A stretch of DNA of 64,000 nucleotides, from contig BGKB01000231.1 of assembly GCA_003116975.1 (NCBI GenBank), positions 1 through 64,000 on the forward strand, given 5' to 3'. This DNA comes from Aurantiochytrium sp. KH105. Taxonomy: Eukaryota > Sar > Bigyra > Thraustochytrida > Thraustochytriidae. Below are positions 18,509 through 28,296 of this stretch, piece after piece. Under the pieces are notes generated by a model, which saw only the letters and a list, made by a program, of their open reading frames with translations, was not told the DNA's origin and made no database searches. Within the stretch, counting starts at the first letter, position 1. Each line of letters opens with the position of its first letter. Position numbers and translations under genes: made by a program.

Positions 18509-20324
18509 TCAGGCATTGTCTTGGACGAGCTTGATTTGCTGAAAGATTTGCTTGGAAAAGAGATAGAACATTTCGAGAGCTTTGCAAAACTTCTCACTGA
18601 GCTCGCCATTCTCGAGGACGACCTCCTTGTACGATCCGAGGATGTTCATGTTCACGTCGAGAGGCATCGAGGCGACAATGGCGAGACGCGTGCAGGAATC
18701 GCGCTCGACGAGATGTTCGGTATCTTGCGAATCGGTAAAGCTCGCCTCAAGGTCTTGGTCCTCACGAATGATGCCTTGCTCCCAGAGCACGCCACCTTCC
18801 ATGAGAAGAGAAGTGATACGACGCCGGGAAGCCTCTTTCGACTCGACGGGGGAGTGTTCTGTCGTACAGCGGGCCAGAACCCAGCCATTGGTCTTTCCAA
18901 ATGTCCCGAGAGGGGCAGCCTCCTTGGTTCGCTTCCGCTTGCGCGACTTGGAAGCAGCCTCCTGTTTGGCGCTTGCACTTGGCGTTTGCTTGGGCGCGCG
19001 AGTTGTAGAAGTCGAAGACGTTGCTGACGCGTGCGCGGCTCGCGAGGTGGCGAGCCAGGCTTGCGTGGCAGCCTCTCGAGAAAGACCCCTCACAAGGCCC
19101 GGCGTCTGCGCAGCAGGAAGGCCCAAGGTTGACTTGACGACCTTTTCGCGAGTGCGTGAGGTGACATAGACCCACTCTGCTGGTTTTTTGGGAGGCTCGA
19201 CGTCCTCGTGGTAGCAGTAGGTCCCGAAAGACTCGGAAGAGTGGCCTGGGACTTTGAGCGTTGTAATTTTGATCGGAAAGTCGATGTCGAAGCCTTGACG
19301 AATGAGTTCGACGTTGCTCCACATGCGCCAGTACGCTTCGGCAAGGGCGTCGACAGGAATGTCCTGAAAGGCGAAATCGATGCGCACCGACAGAGACCTG
19401 TTGGTCGGGGTGTTGACCAGACGGTGCGAGGCGGTCACATCGTATCCGGGAGAGAGCGCCTGGAAATACTGCTTGGGAAGTTTGGTGGGCGTCCATGCCT
19501 CGCGCACGGAGCGCGACAAGAGAGTGTGTACATAGGTTTTAGCAAAACTGCATCCCTTTGCGTAGAGATGATCAAATGCGTTGTTCGTGGAAGGGAGTCC
19601 GTGATGGAGCTTGAAGCAGCCGCTGAGGAACTCTTTGTGCTCTTGCAGTTGGGCACGAAGCAGCTCGTTTTCGATGCGTCCATCTGCCTTTCCGCTATTG
19701 CGAATCTCGCTTAGCTTGAGCTGCAGGTCCGCGATCGTTTTCAGAAAGCCTGCCCGTTCACTGCGGAGACGGTCATTTTCCTCTTGCAGCACGCTGACCT
19801 GGTTTCTGCGCTTTTCGCGAGCCTTGCGGCTGGCCCGGGCAATTTGCTCGCGGCGGCGTTTCAGCCAGGCCTTGGGATCGAGATCTTTTTGCGGTTTCGG
19901 TCCCGCCTCGTCCACTGCTTCAGGTGATGACAAGCCCGCAGGAGGCGATCCGCCGTACGATTGAGCTTGCGATTGCGCCTGCGTCTCCTCGGCATCTTTG
20001 GCGACGGCGGTCTGTCCCTGGCTCGGTTCAAGGTCTGTTGCGAAAAGGTTCTGGTCCGCACAGGAAAAGTCGAGGTCGATCATGAACTCGTCGTTTCCGG
20101 ACAAGGCGCCTGCGAGGAAGTCATCTCCTGGATGCAGGTTTCCATGTTTGTTCTGCCATGGTTGGCCATTCTCTGATTCCACATTGCCTCGTTCATCTTT
20201 ACTGCCGCCACCGCCGCTGCTGCTGCTGCTGCTGCCACAGGCGCACGAACAGGCACAGGGCTGAGCATCCCAATGTTGTTGATATTGTTCTTGTTGCTGC
20301 ATCTGGATCTGCTCCTGCTCCTGC

Positions 20325-20357
<33 letters not shown>

Positions 20358-20371
20358 ATCATCTCTGTCAT
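18509..20371 (-). CDS. bZIP transcription factor-like protein with START-like C-terminus
   Basis: 620 residues, intronless. It opens with poly-Gln (about residues 5-30, CAG-coded), then Gly/Ser and acidic low-complexity sequence. At about residues 165-230 comes KRRREQIARASRKAREKRR followed by a leucine-zipper-like heptad stretch (VLQEENDRLRSERAG..., then LQLKLSEI), so a bZIP domain. The position that is usually the invariant Asn of bZIP basic regions appears to be Arg; stramenopile bZIPs with replacements at this site are known in oomycetes. From about residue 250 onward the protein resembles START-like (lipid-binding fold) regions found in many oomycete proteins. It ends in a helical segment. 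It could be a lipid-responsive transcription factor, but that is inference. A Ser/Thr/Lys-rich insert splits the START-like part near residues 425-470. Confidence 0.7.
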
Positions 20372-22554
20372 GACCTGGCCCTCGCTCCTTGCTTATCTCG
20401 GCACGTGGCAAGGCACCCAACCTACCCAGGCTTGGCCAGCGAGACCCTTTCCCTTTCCCTCTCCCGCGCCTCGCCTCCCGGCGCGCGGCCGCCTTGGCCC
20501 TTCCCCTCGAGCCTTCCTTTTCTGCGTCTCGGTTTTGCGCTCGTCGCTGATGGCGCTCTCGCGCGCAAGTAGCGCTCTCTAGCTAGCTACAGCAGCAGCC
20601 AGCACCGCCGCTCGTCGCCCTCCCCGACGGACTGCGCGGCCGCTCCCGCGCGCCTCGCTCGCCGGCGCCGACCCTGCGTTCGCGTTCTGCCTGTCGGCCG
20701 AGCTGCGGCGCCGCGGCCGGAGTGGAGGGACCAAGAAGTCCTGCAAGCGAGCAAGCAAGCTTGCCTGCCATGCGCTGCACGCGCTGCGCGGTCTGCACGT
20801 GCCGCGCAATTGGGACGCTTTTTCTTCATGCCATGGCTTGGACGCGTCCACGCGCCCGCGCGAGCGAGGGCGCCGCGGCCGGAGCGAGACGAGACGAGAC
20901 GAGTCGAGTCGAGTCGAGTCGAGTCGAGTCGAGTCGAGTCGAGTCGAGTCGAGTCGAGTCGAGTCGAGGCCAGGCGAGGTGCGGAGGCGGGTGGTACCGC
21001 CGCGGGCGGCAAGCTCGCTTCGCGCGCATGGTGACGGTGAGCTGGCGCACCCAGCATCACTCACCCTGGAAGAGACAGACGCACGGCAAGGCGCCGGTCC
21101 GAGTCGAGCTGGAGGCGAGCGCGGAAACGGCGGGCTGGAGCCCGCGTACGAGGGCGTGGTTGAGGTCACGGTCGGAGATTTTGCAAGCTGCCTTGTCCGG
21201 CGTCGACATCGCGAGCTTGAGCAGCAGCTGCTGCAGGTAGATGTCGCTTGCAGCCAGGTGGAAAGACGAGCATCTCTTTGGAGTGCGGGCGAGCCCAGGG
21301 AATAGCGCGAGGACGTGGAACATCGTCGCTGGAGGCGGGGCTCATTGGTGGAGTAAGTGGACGCATCTGCGTAGGACACGTGTATCGTGTGAAAAGGCCC
21401 GGGACTCGTGCAGGCCGGGGCTGATTCTTGGGAAAAGTTTGGTAAGCCAGGTGTCCCGGGCGAAAGATTGGACTGTATGTCCGTCGGGTGCGGCGAGTCA
21501 AGGCTTGGAGGAGAGACGCAACCTCGCGTCGTGGCCACTGCTGACGACTAGCCAGCATAACCGCATGGAGAGGCCATGCGCCTCGTGTGGCTAATCTTGG
21601 ACTGGTTTCTCCAGGTTCATTCACACGTATGAGCTCGATAAGCTTTATGCTTGCAAGGCCCCGCATTTCTTTTTTCTTTCCCAACTAGCCAACGTGGTGT
21701 CGCTGCTTGTGGCTGGTCATTGTGCCTCGGTGGTCACTAAGCCTAGCTAGCTAGCTAGCTAGCCCGCTCCGATGCCTTCTGGTATAGCAGTCGCGTTCGC
21801 AAGGTCTCAGGGTATGCCGCATCTGCAGAGACTGCGACAAACGATGGAAAAGATCACAGAGCTATTCAAGCATGCGCGAAAGTAAGGCTTAGGCCTTGCA
21901 TTCTTGCGCGGCAGACTGTTTCATTCTTTTTCCGCCGGACCCTCTCATGTCGAGCAGAGCCCCTTTGCTCTCTGAAGCAGACGATGACTTCATACATTCA
22001 CTGCTCAGCATCGCATTCTTTGCGCACGTCATCGCACAGCCACTCGCGCCCAGCTGCATGCGCTGCCCAAGCCCACCAGGGAGGCTCAACGCTGCGCGAG
22101 GCGCCTCGTCAAGGGGTCTCTTCCGTCGCGGTCTGCGTCTCCTCCAACGCTAGCGAGCCGGAGGCGCCGCCTCTGCGTTCTGCAGACCGCGGCGAGGGCC
22201 CAGGGCGAGGCGCACGAAGAAGATGAGCCGGCGAAACGAGGCTCGAGCTCGTAAGAGAGTCCAGACCCCGATCCGTGAGCCGCACCCGGAGCGCGAGCGG
22301 CGAGCGAGAGCCCGCGCAGCCCCGCGCCCGCGCAGCCCCGCACGGGCGAGAGCTGTCCGCTCGCGCCGCGACGTGCCTGCGAGCCGGCGTCTGTCGACCG
22401 ACGCCCGCGCGGGCTTGGACCTGGCCTGGACCCGGCGCAGACGAGACTGGATAAACTCAAAGCTGTGTCGCGCGGACGAGCAGCAGAGCAGCAAGCAGGA
22501 GACGTCGGCAGCAGCGGCAGCGAGAGCGAGAGCGAGAGCGAAAAGGCGGACACG
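20372..22554. other. Long GC-rich divergent intergenic region
   Basis: Between the bZIP-START gene (minus) and the C2/TM gene (plus). It contains a (GAGTC)n satellite at 20884-20967 and short CTAG runs near 20578 and 21745. On the minus strand, 21057-21323 is an 88-codon ATG frame whose last codons overlap a consensus-like splice donor (GGTGAGT); see findings. Otherwise no supported gene. Confidence 0.5.
20884..20967. repeat. (GAGTC)n / (GAGAC)n pentanucleotide repeat
   Basis: About three GAGAC units pass into about 13 GAGTC units. It lies about 510 bp upstream of the bZIP-START start codon. The 5-bp unit would shift frame, so it is not coding. Confidence 0.95.
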
Positions 22555-24369
22555 ATGACGAGCAAGGCGAAGCAGCTCTTCCAGAACTGGGAGCTGGACA
22601 TCACGGAAGCAAAGCAAAAGTTTGAGAACCGCGTGCGCTCGCAGCTCAATGAACTCGAGCGACGCGTGCTCAAGAGCAGCGGCCTCGAGGTCATCGACGA
22701 CAACGTCGACGACCTGGTAGACCAGTCGACGCCCAGACAACAGAGAGGGAACTCTACGGGCTCGTCAAACGACCCGAACGAAGGAAGCGAGTACGGGGGC
22801 GACACAGACTCGGATGCAGACTCGACAGCACCGGGGGTGAAAAGGACGATTGTCATTGACAAGACGCGCGACACTCCTCCCGAACACCCACGCATTGTGA
22901 TTGGACGTATTCGCATTCGCGTTAAATCAATGCTGGTGGAGAAGTTCGGAGACACCAAAGCGTACTTTGAGATTCAGGTCGAGGACGAAAAGTTTGTCTC
23001 GCCTGTTGCCTTTAAGCAGGCTGGGAAAGCCTTTGTCTGGGAGATCGGGGGCGAATTTGACATTACCGACATCACCGGCGGGTTCACGGTGACTGTGTGG
23101 TCCAAAAATCTGCTCAAAACCAGCGATAGGCTGCTGGGCCGCGTATGGATTCCCTTTGCCAGCTACGACGCCAAGATTGACGAAGAGGGCAGAGTGAACA
23201 GCACGGAGACGGGCAACTATGCGCTCTTTCCTGTGCGTACAAAGTCAGTTCGCGCCGTCCCTGGACATCGTCGCGCCATGGAGACTGCCATGGACAAGAA
23301 CGAATTTCTCGAAAACCTCTTGCTCACCGTGGAGCACGCGGTGACGCTCGACGAAGCGCACCGCTACGGAGGCAGCCTGTTGCCGCTGTACTTTGTCAAC
23401 GCGGGATATATGCACTTGGCCCCGCAGCGCAAGGCAGGGCCGCTTAAGTCACTGGCCAGCTCTCCGCAGGCCATCTTGGACTCTGTGTCTGATTTGAAGC
23501 GGAACGCTGCTCGCATCAAGAGCGCCGTGAAAGCCATCTCCGAAAGCGTGCCTGTACAAGCATTTGCGTACGCCATGTCGTGGGAGAATCCCGCCGTGTC
23601 TGTGGCAGGGGCTATATTTTCGCTCCTTTTCTCGCGCTATGTCACGGCGCCCCTGCTCCCTGTCGTATGCTTTCTCGGGTTTGCCATTAGCTGCTTGGCG
23701 GCGCGCCAGCCTTCAAAAGAGAAACGTAGCTCTTGGGTCCTGTGGAACGAGGAGATCGACCTGGACCCGGAACTGACCTTGACTCCGCTCCAGCGCTACG
23801 CGCGCATTGTGCAAAAGATTGAGGAAATCGCGCAGCTGCTTAACAAGGTGGCCTGCGTCTTTGAGAAAATTATCAACCTGAGCAACTTTGCCGATCCGAA
23901 TGCGACCAAGGCCGTCATGCTGACCCTTTGTGCTGGGTCTGTGCTGTTGGGAACCGCGATTTTCGTGTCGCGGTCGCTGAGTTTCTCCTTTCCAGGACTG
24001 TGCCTGTTTTTCTCAATCATGTACCCTCTGTTTGTGCGCTCGGACCGCTCAAAGGAGCGCGTTACGTGGTTTGAGACGGCTATGACAGGTGCTTATAACC
24101 GCATCCCGTCGAATGACGATGTTGGCGCGCGCTGGGTCACGGAACGTCAGCGCATGTTCCCGATTGAAAAGGCGCTGGAAGCCGAGGAGGAAGCCAAGAA
24201 GGCCCTCGAGGAGGAGAGCGAATCGGCAGAGGTGGAGACCAAGAGCGCATCGTCGTCAAGCCAGAGTCTCGACGAGCCTGCAGCTACTGATGGCGCTTCT
24301 CCTGAAAAAGCGAGCTCGGGATCATCCTTGCGACACCGCTTTAGCAGCAATCGAACTATTATGGAATAA
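22555..24369 (+). CDS. Single-C2-domain membrane protein, MCTP-like C-terminus
   Basis: 604 residues from the ATG at 22555. The frame stays open upstream but there codes only Arg/Ala/Ser-rich 5'-UTR-like sequence. A helical N-terminus (KQLFQNWELDITEAKQKFEN) leads to a C2 domain at about residues 115-215 (IVIGRIRIRVKSML..., ending LLGRVWIPFASY). Two hydrophobic clusters follow: one near residues 370-405 and a hairpin near 465-510 (AVMLTLCAGSVLLGTAIFV and FSFPGLCLFFSIMYPLF). The order C2, paired TM hairpins and short acidic tail resembles the C-terminal part of multiple-C2-and-TM proteins, which tether ER to other membranes. Only one C2 domain is present here, against three or four in true MCTPs. 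Calcium-binding Asp residues are not clearly conserved. Confidence 0.65.
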   Translation: MTSKAKQLFQNWELDITEAKQKFENRVRSQLNELERRVLKSSGLEVIDDNVDDLVDQSTPRQQRGNSTGSSNDPNEGSEYGGDTDSDADSTAPGVKRTIVIDKTRDTPPEHPRIVIGRIRIRVKSMLVEKFGDTKAYFEIQVEDEKFVSPVAFKQAGKAFVWEIGGEFDITDITGGFTVTVWSKNLLKTSDRLLGRVWIPFASYDAKIDEEGRVNSTETGNYALFPVRTKSVRAVPGHRRAMETAMDKNEFLENLLLTVEHAVTLDEAHRYGGSLLPLYFVNAGYMHLAPQRKAGPLKSLASSPQAILDSVSDLKRNAARIKSAVKAISESVPVQAFAYAMSWENPAVSVAGAIFSLLFSRYVTAPLLPVVCFLGFAISCLAARQPSKEKRSSWVLWNEEIDLDPELTLTPLQRYARIVQKIEEIAQLLNKVACVFEKIINLSNFADPNATKAVMLTLCAGSVLLGTAIFVSRSLSFSFPGLCLFFSIMYPLFVRSDRSKERVTWFETAMTGAYNRIPSNDDVGARWVTERQRMFPIEKALEAEEEAKKALEEESESAEVETKSASSSSQSLDEPAATDGASPEKASSGSSLRHRFSSNRTIME

Positions 24370-25405
24370 AGGATCAAATGTACACATCTCCAAGAAGCAA
24401 ATCTTTCCGCGAAGAACAGATCAAGCGAGAGCTGACTGACCCTGCAGAGTTTCTTCGTTACCTTGCGAATCGAACAATACAAATAAAACCGAGAGGCGAA
24501 GCTTTGAACATTTTTTTTTTTGGAATTGTTCAGGGATGGCCGTGAGAGATTGTTCCTGGTGGATTCGTTCAAGGAGGTTGATTGTCAAGGATAAGTATAC
24601 GCAAGAGAAAGAGCAAGAAATTGGGAATCGAAGTCGAAAAGAATTGGCGAGAGAAGGCCGAAAATGATCCTTCAGAATTACAGCTGCGAGTTTTGCGCGC
24701 GCGAGGACAAAGCGGTGATGTCGAAACAGATGGAGAAGAGAGTCGAGCATGCCGTCGCGAGCAGTGCGGTAGAGAGAAAAGGTTAAAGAGAGAGAGAGGG
24801 AGAGAGAGTGGAGGGCGTGAAGGTGGGAGAGAGAAAGGGTCGCGTTGGAACACGAGGATGTGGTTGAAGAGTAAAAAGAGGAGGGGCGAACAAACAGGTT
24901 TCTCTTCCGGAGGTGCGCGCGCCTGGTCTTGTCTAGGTCTGGCGTTGACGAAAGAAGAAGATGAAGAGAAGAGTTGAACGTTGGTGCGCGAAACATCGTG
25001 ACGGAGGCGAGCCCAGAGACCCTCGAGCCTGTACGACCATAAAAGGGGTGGGAAATGGGGAAAAGGAGCACCAAGCAGACACGTCGAACCGTGTTTGTAT
25101 GGGTCAGTCAGTCAATCAGTCAGCAGGTCGGGCAGGCCAACGGATGTGGAGCAGAAAAGGAAGGCTGGCTAGCTAGCTAGCTAGCTAGCTAGCTAGCAAA
25201 CAAACAAATGAGAAGGCGAGATCGAAGGCAGACAAGCAGACGTGGCGCATGGACACGCAACACGAATGCCGATGGCTGGTCTACAGAGCATTGTTGGCCC
25301 GTTTTCTCGCCTCTTTCTTGCATGCAGCAGCCCACATGTGCGTCTGCGAGGCCACCTTGCGATGACGCGAACAAGCGGCGCCACATCGGTGAATGTCGCC
25401 CGCGC
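24370..25405. other. Convergent 3' intergenic region with (CTAG)n
   Basis: Between the C2/TM gene and the Rac gene, tail to tail. AT-richer than the flanks at 24370-24560, then purine-rich on the plus strand (GAGA-type runs at 24780-24840). A (CTAG)n run lies at 25167-25196. No supported gene. Confidence 0.5.
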
Positions 25406-25996
25406 TTAGAGCAGGAGGCAGCCGCCGCCGCCCGAGTTCTTGCTCCGCTTCTTGGAGGCCTTGAAGGCAATCCGGATGGCGGTGTCGAAGACGTCCTTGA
25501 GGCCCTGGCCGGTGAGCGCAGAGCACTCGAGGTACTGGAGGGCGCCAATGTTGTTCTTCATGCGCTCGCCATCCATCTGGTTGAGCGGGGACTGCTGGAT
25601 CTGCACGAGTCGCTGCAAGGTCTCGGCGTCCATGCGCAGATCGATCTTGGTGCCGACGAGGATGAAGGGAGTTCCCTTGCAGTGGGTCTGGATCTCAGGG
25701 TACCACTTTTGTGTAATGTTCTGGAACGAGGAGCGGCTGACGACGGAGTAACACATAATAAACACGTGCGTGTCTGGGTAACTAAGAGGACGCAGCCTGT
25801 CATAATCCTCCTGTCCGGCGGTATCCCAGAGTCCGAGGTTGACTGGCTCGTTGTTGACGTCGATCAGGGCGCTGTAGTTGTCAAACACGGTGGGCACGTA
25901 CTCGAGCGGGAACGATCCGGTCGTGTACGAGATGAGCATGCTCGTCTTGCCGACGGCACCATCGCCCACGATCACGCACTTGATGTGCTTCTGCAT
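25406..25996 (-). CDS. Rac/Cdc42-type Rho GTPase
   Basis: 196 residues, intronless. Rho-family GTPases switch actin, polarity and NADPH-oxidase pathways at the plasma membrane. All nucleotide-binding motifs are visible: P-loop GDGAVGKT at 11-18, switch I with Thr 36 (YVPTVFDNY), switch II DTAGQED at 58-64, TKID at 116-119, and the SAL base-contact motif. The Rho insert helix region is present (about 123-140). The C-terminus is basic ([10 protein letters not shown]), then glycines, then CLLL, a CaaX box whose final Leu predicts geranylgeranylation. Length and motifs fit Rac1. One extra residue near the N-terminus shifts numbering by one against animal Rac1. Confidence 0.95.
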   Translation of the reverse strand: MQKHIKCVIVGDGAVGKTSMLISYTTGSFPLEYVPTVFDNYSALIDVNNEPVNLGLWDTAGQEDYDRLRPLSYPDTHVFIMCYSVVSRSSFQNITQKWYPEIQTHCKGTPFILVGTKIDLRMDAETLQRLVQIQQSPLNQMDGERMKNNIGALQYLECSALTGQGLKDVFDTAIRIAFKASKKRSKNSGGGGCLLL

Positions 25997-26711
25997 CTTT
26001 CTCTCTTGTTATCGCCGCTCGCTGCTGCTGCTGCTGCCGCTGCTGCCGGGCCTCGCGGCCGGGCCAAGCTGGCTGGGCTTCCTCGGCGCTCCGCCCTCGC
26101 GCGGCGAGGGCCCGCGGAGCGAGAAAGCGAGACCGCCTTCCACCCGGCCGGGCTGGCTGTCTTTGACCGACGCGCTGTGCAGCACCTGCAGCGGCTGCTG
26201 CTGCTCCTCCTCGAGGGCGTACGAGCTGTACGAGCCGGCGCTGTGCACGACGCCTTCCTCGCGCGCGCGTGCCAGGCGGGCGGGCAGGCAGGCGGCAGGC
26301 GCGGGAGGGCTCTCCGCGCGCGCGGGCGGCGGGCGGGGCGCGGGCGGCGGCGGGCGGGCGGCGCGGGAGAGCGGGCGCGGGCGCGTGCGGCCTCGCCGGG
26401 GGAGCGGGCGCGAGGGAGGAGAAGAAGAACTGCCGCCCGCGCGACGCCCGCCCTCCCGCCCGCCCTCTCCGCGCGCCCCCTGCGCGCACTGGCCCGCAGC
26501 GCCCCCCGGGGACACTGGCGCCGCGCGGGAGGGCGCACTGCACACCGGGGGATGGGGGGAAAGGGGGCGGGGGAAATGGGCGGGGGAGGGGGAGGGGAGT
26601 GGAGGAAGTGGAGATTGGGGGGAGGCAAGTGGGGTAAATGGCACGGTGTACTTGTGGAACTGAGCAGTGAAGGTCAGAGAGAGATGTGGCAGTGGCAGTT
26701 TAGGAAAGCAA

Positions 26712-26807
<96 letters not shown>

Positions 26808-28235
26808 GGGAAAAGAAGGTGAGCAGGAAGCTCCGCTCCGCACGGGCGGACGACACCGGCGCCCTCTGCTGCAGCGCAGCCGCGCCAAGCAGACAGACAC
26901 ACACGCGGGCACGACGGCGCGCGCATGGACGGCCAGCTGCAGCGCGCACTCTGCCTCTCCTCGCCTCGCCTCGCCTCGCCTCGCCTCGCCTCGCCCTCCT
27001 CGCCTCGAGCCCTGCGCCGCCCGCCTTGGCCGACCTTGGTTTCCCCGACGGCCCGGAGTTTCCCCGGCGACTGTCGCGTTCAACTTTCCATTGACGGCTC
27101 CGGCGCGCAAGTCGGCATTCGGGGCGTCCACAGTCGGGAATCCGGAGACGCAAGTGGGAAACCCGCTGCCGGCCGCATAAGTACACCCATAGCGCCCATA
27201 ATTACGCCACGCCGTTCGATACATACCTTCACGCTATGCGCCATTCCTCCCTCCCTGGGCCCAACCCGTCGACAGGTCGAACGGTCGATCGGTCGATCAC
27301 CGCCTGCCCTGCCCGGCCCTGCGCTGCGCTGCACGCGCGCCTCCCTCGGCTGCGGCGCGCACCCGCCGCGCGCGCCCTCTCCGAGTAGCGCAGCGCGTGC
27401 GGCGCGGCCCGACCCGGCGCAGGTAGTTGGTTAGTTAGGACCTCCGAGGACGTACCTCGCCGATGCCATGGCGCAGCGCACGGCGCGGCTTGCTCGCCAG
27501 CTAGCCTGGCTCGAGGCGTGGCCGCAAGCCCCGAGCGCCGCGACGTCCGCAGGGCCTGGCCGCGCTGTCCCGGGCCGGCCTGCGAGCCCGAGATGCGGCG
27601 AGCGAGGGTGACGCTGACGCACCGTGTGACGAGGAGGGGCAAGATCAGGATAATGTGCGCGGCGTGCGCACAAACAGCCACACTGGCAGCTGCACTGGCA
27701 GAGCAGGGCTCGAGCTCGATGCACCAGCCAGCAAGCCGCCAGCGAACGGCCAGCCAGGCCAGAGGCGGGCAAACTTGGGCTCATCTCGCGCCGACTCGGA
27801 CAAATATGCCGCAATGGACGATCATGATCCCTGCCAACACAACCAACAGCAAACGTCGAAGTGTAGGAATGCAGACCTGAGCCGCACACACGTGCACACG
27901 CGCGCAGTGCTGAGCAAAGCAGCGCTGAGCAGTGCTGTGTTGGGCGGAGCGGAGCAAAGTGGTGCACACGTCCAAGAGCAGTCTTCCTCTTATTGGTCAT
28001 GTCAGCAGCAGCAGTAGTAAGAGTGAAATGAACGAAATCCTCATGCGGCTTCGCGCTGCAGCTGCAGCTGCTGCGATGCGGCTGGTGATTGGTCGGAGCC
28101 TTGGCTCGACGGATTCATGGGATGCCATCCATCCACCTCGAACCGCGACCGCCATTTAGCCAGAGACATGTGAAGTATGAAAAGTCACAGATGGGCCCAA
28201 AAGTGTTACCCTCAAGATTACCTCTGCTGGCATTA
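25997..28235. other. Gene-poor GC-rich region with a GAAA microsatellite
   Basis: This is the Rac upstream region followed by the 3' side of the unknown gene ending at 28236. It holds a (GAAA)n array at 26709-26807, a (TCGCC)n run near 26958-26998, and a TCGA-rich patch near 27274-27300. Long open frames here are by-products of GC-rich sequence. No supported gene. Confidence 0.5.
26709..26807. repeat. (GAAA)n microsatellite, ~24 units
   Basis: A nearly pure array of about 98 bp, 700 bp upstream of the Rac start. A second array of the same unit and similar length lies at 49414-49512. Confidence 0.97.
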
Positions 28236-28261
28236 TTAGCCTGCTGCCACATTGCCATTAT

Positions 28262-28296
<35 letters not shown>

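Noticed and set aside
20579-21538. 319-codon minus frame including repeated LDSTR units
   Set aside because: The repetition is just the (GAGTC)n satellite translated; all six frames are open through it.
25208-27094. 628-codon plus-strand open frame over the Rac gene
   Set aside because: Its first part is the reverse shadow of the Rac coding region, and the rest is Arg/Ala/Gly-rich and a Lys/Glu/Arg repeat from the GAAA array; no domain and no coherent start.
27781-27975. Minus-strand frame with a transmembrane-like stretch (LLLVVLAGIMIVHCGIFV)
   Set aside because: No ATG; only a TTG at the 5' end and no coherent sequence on either side. Kept out for lack of support.
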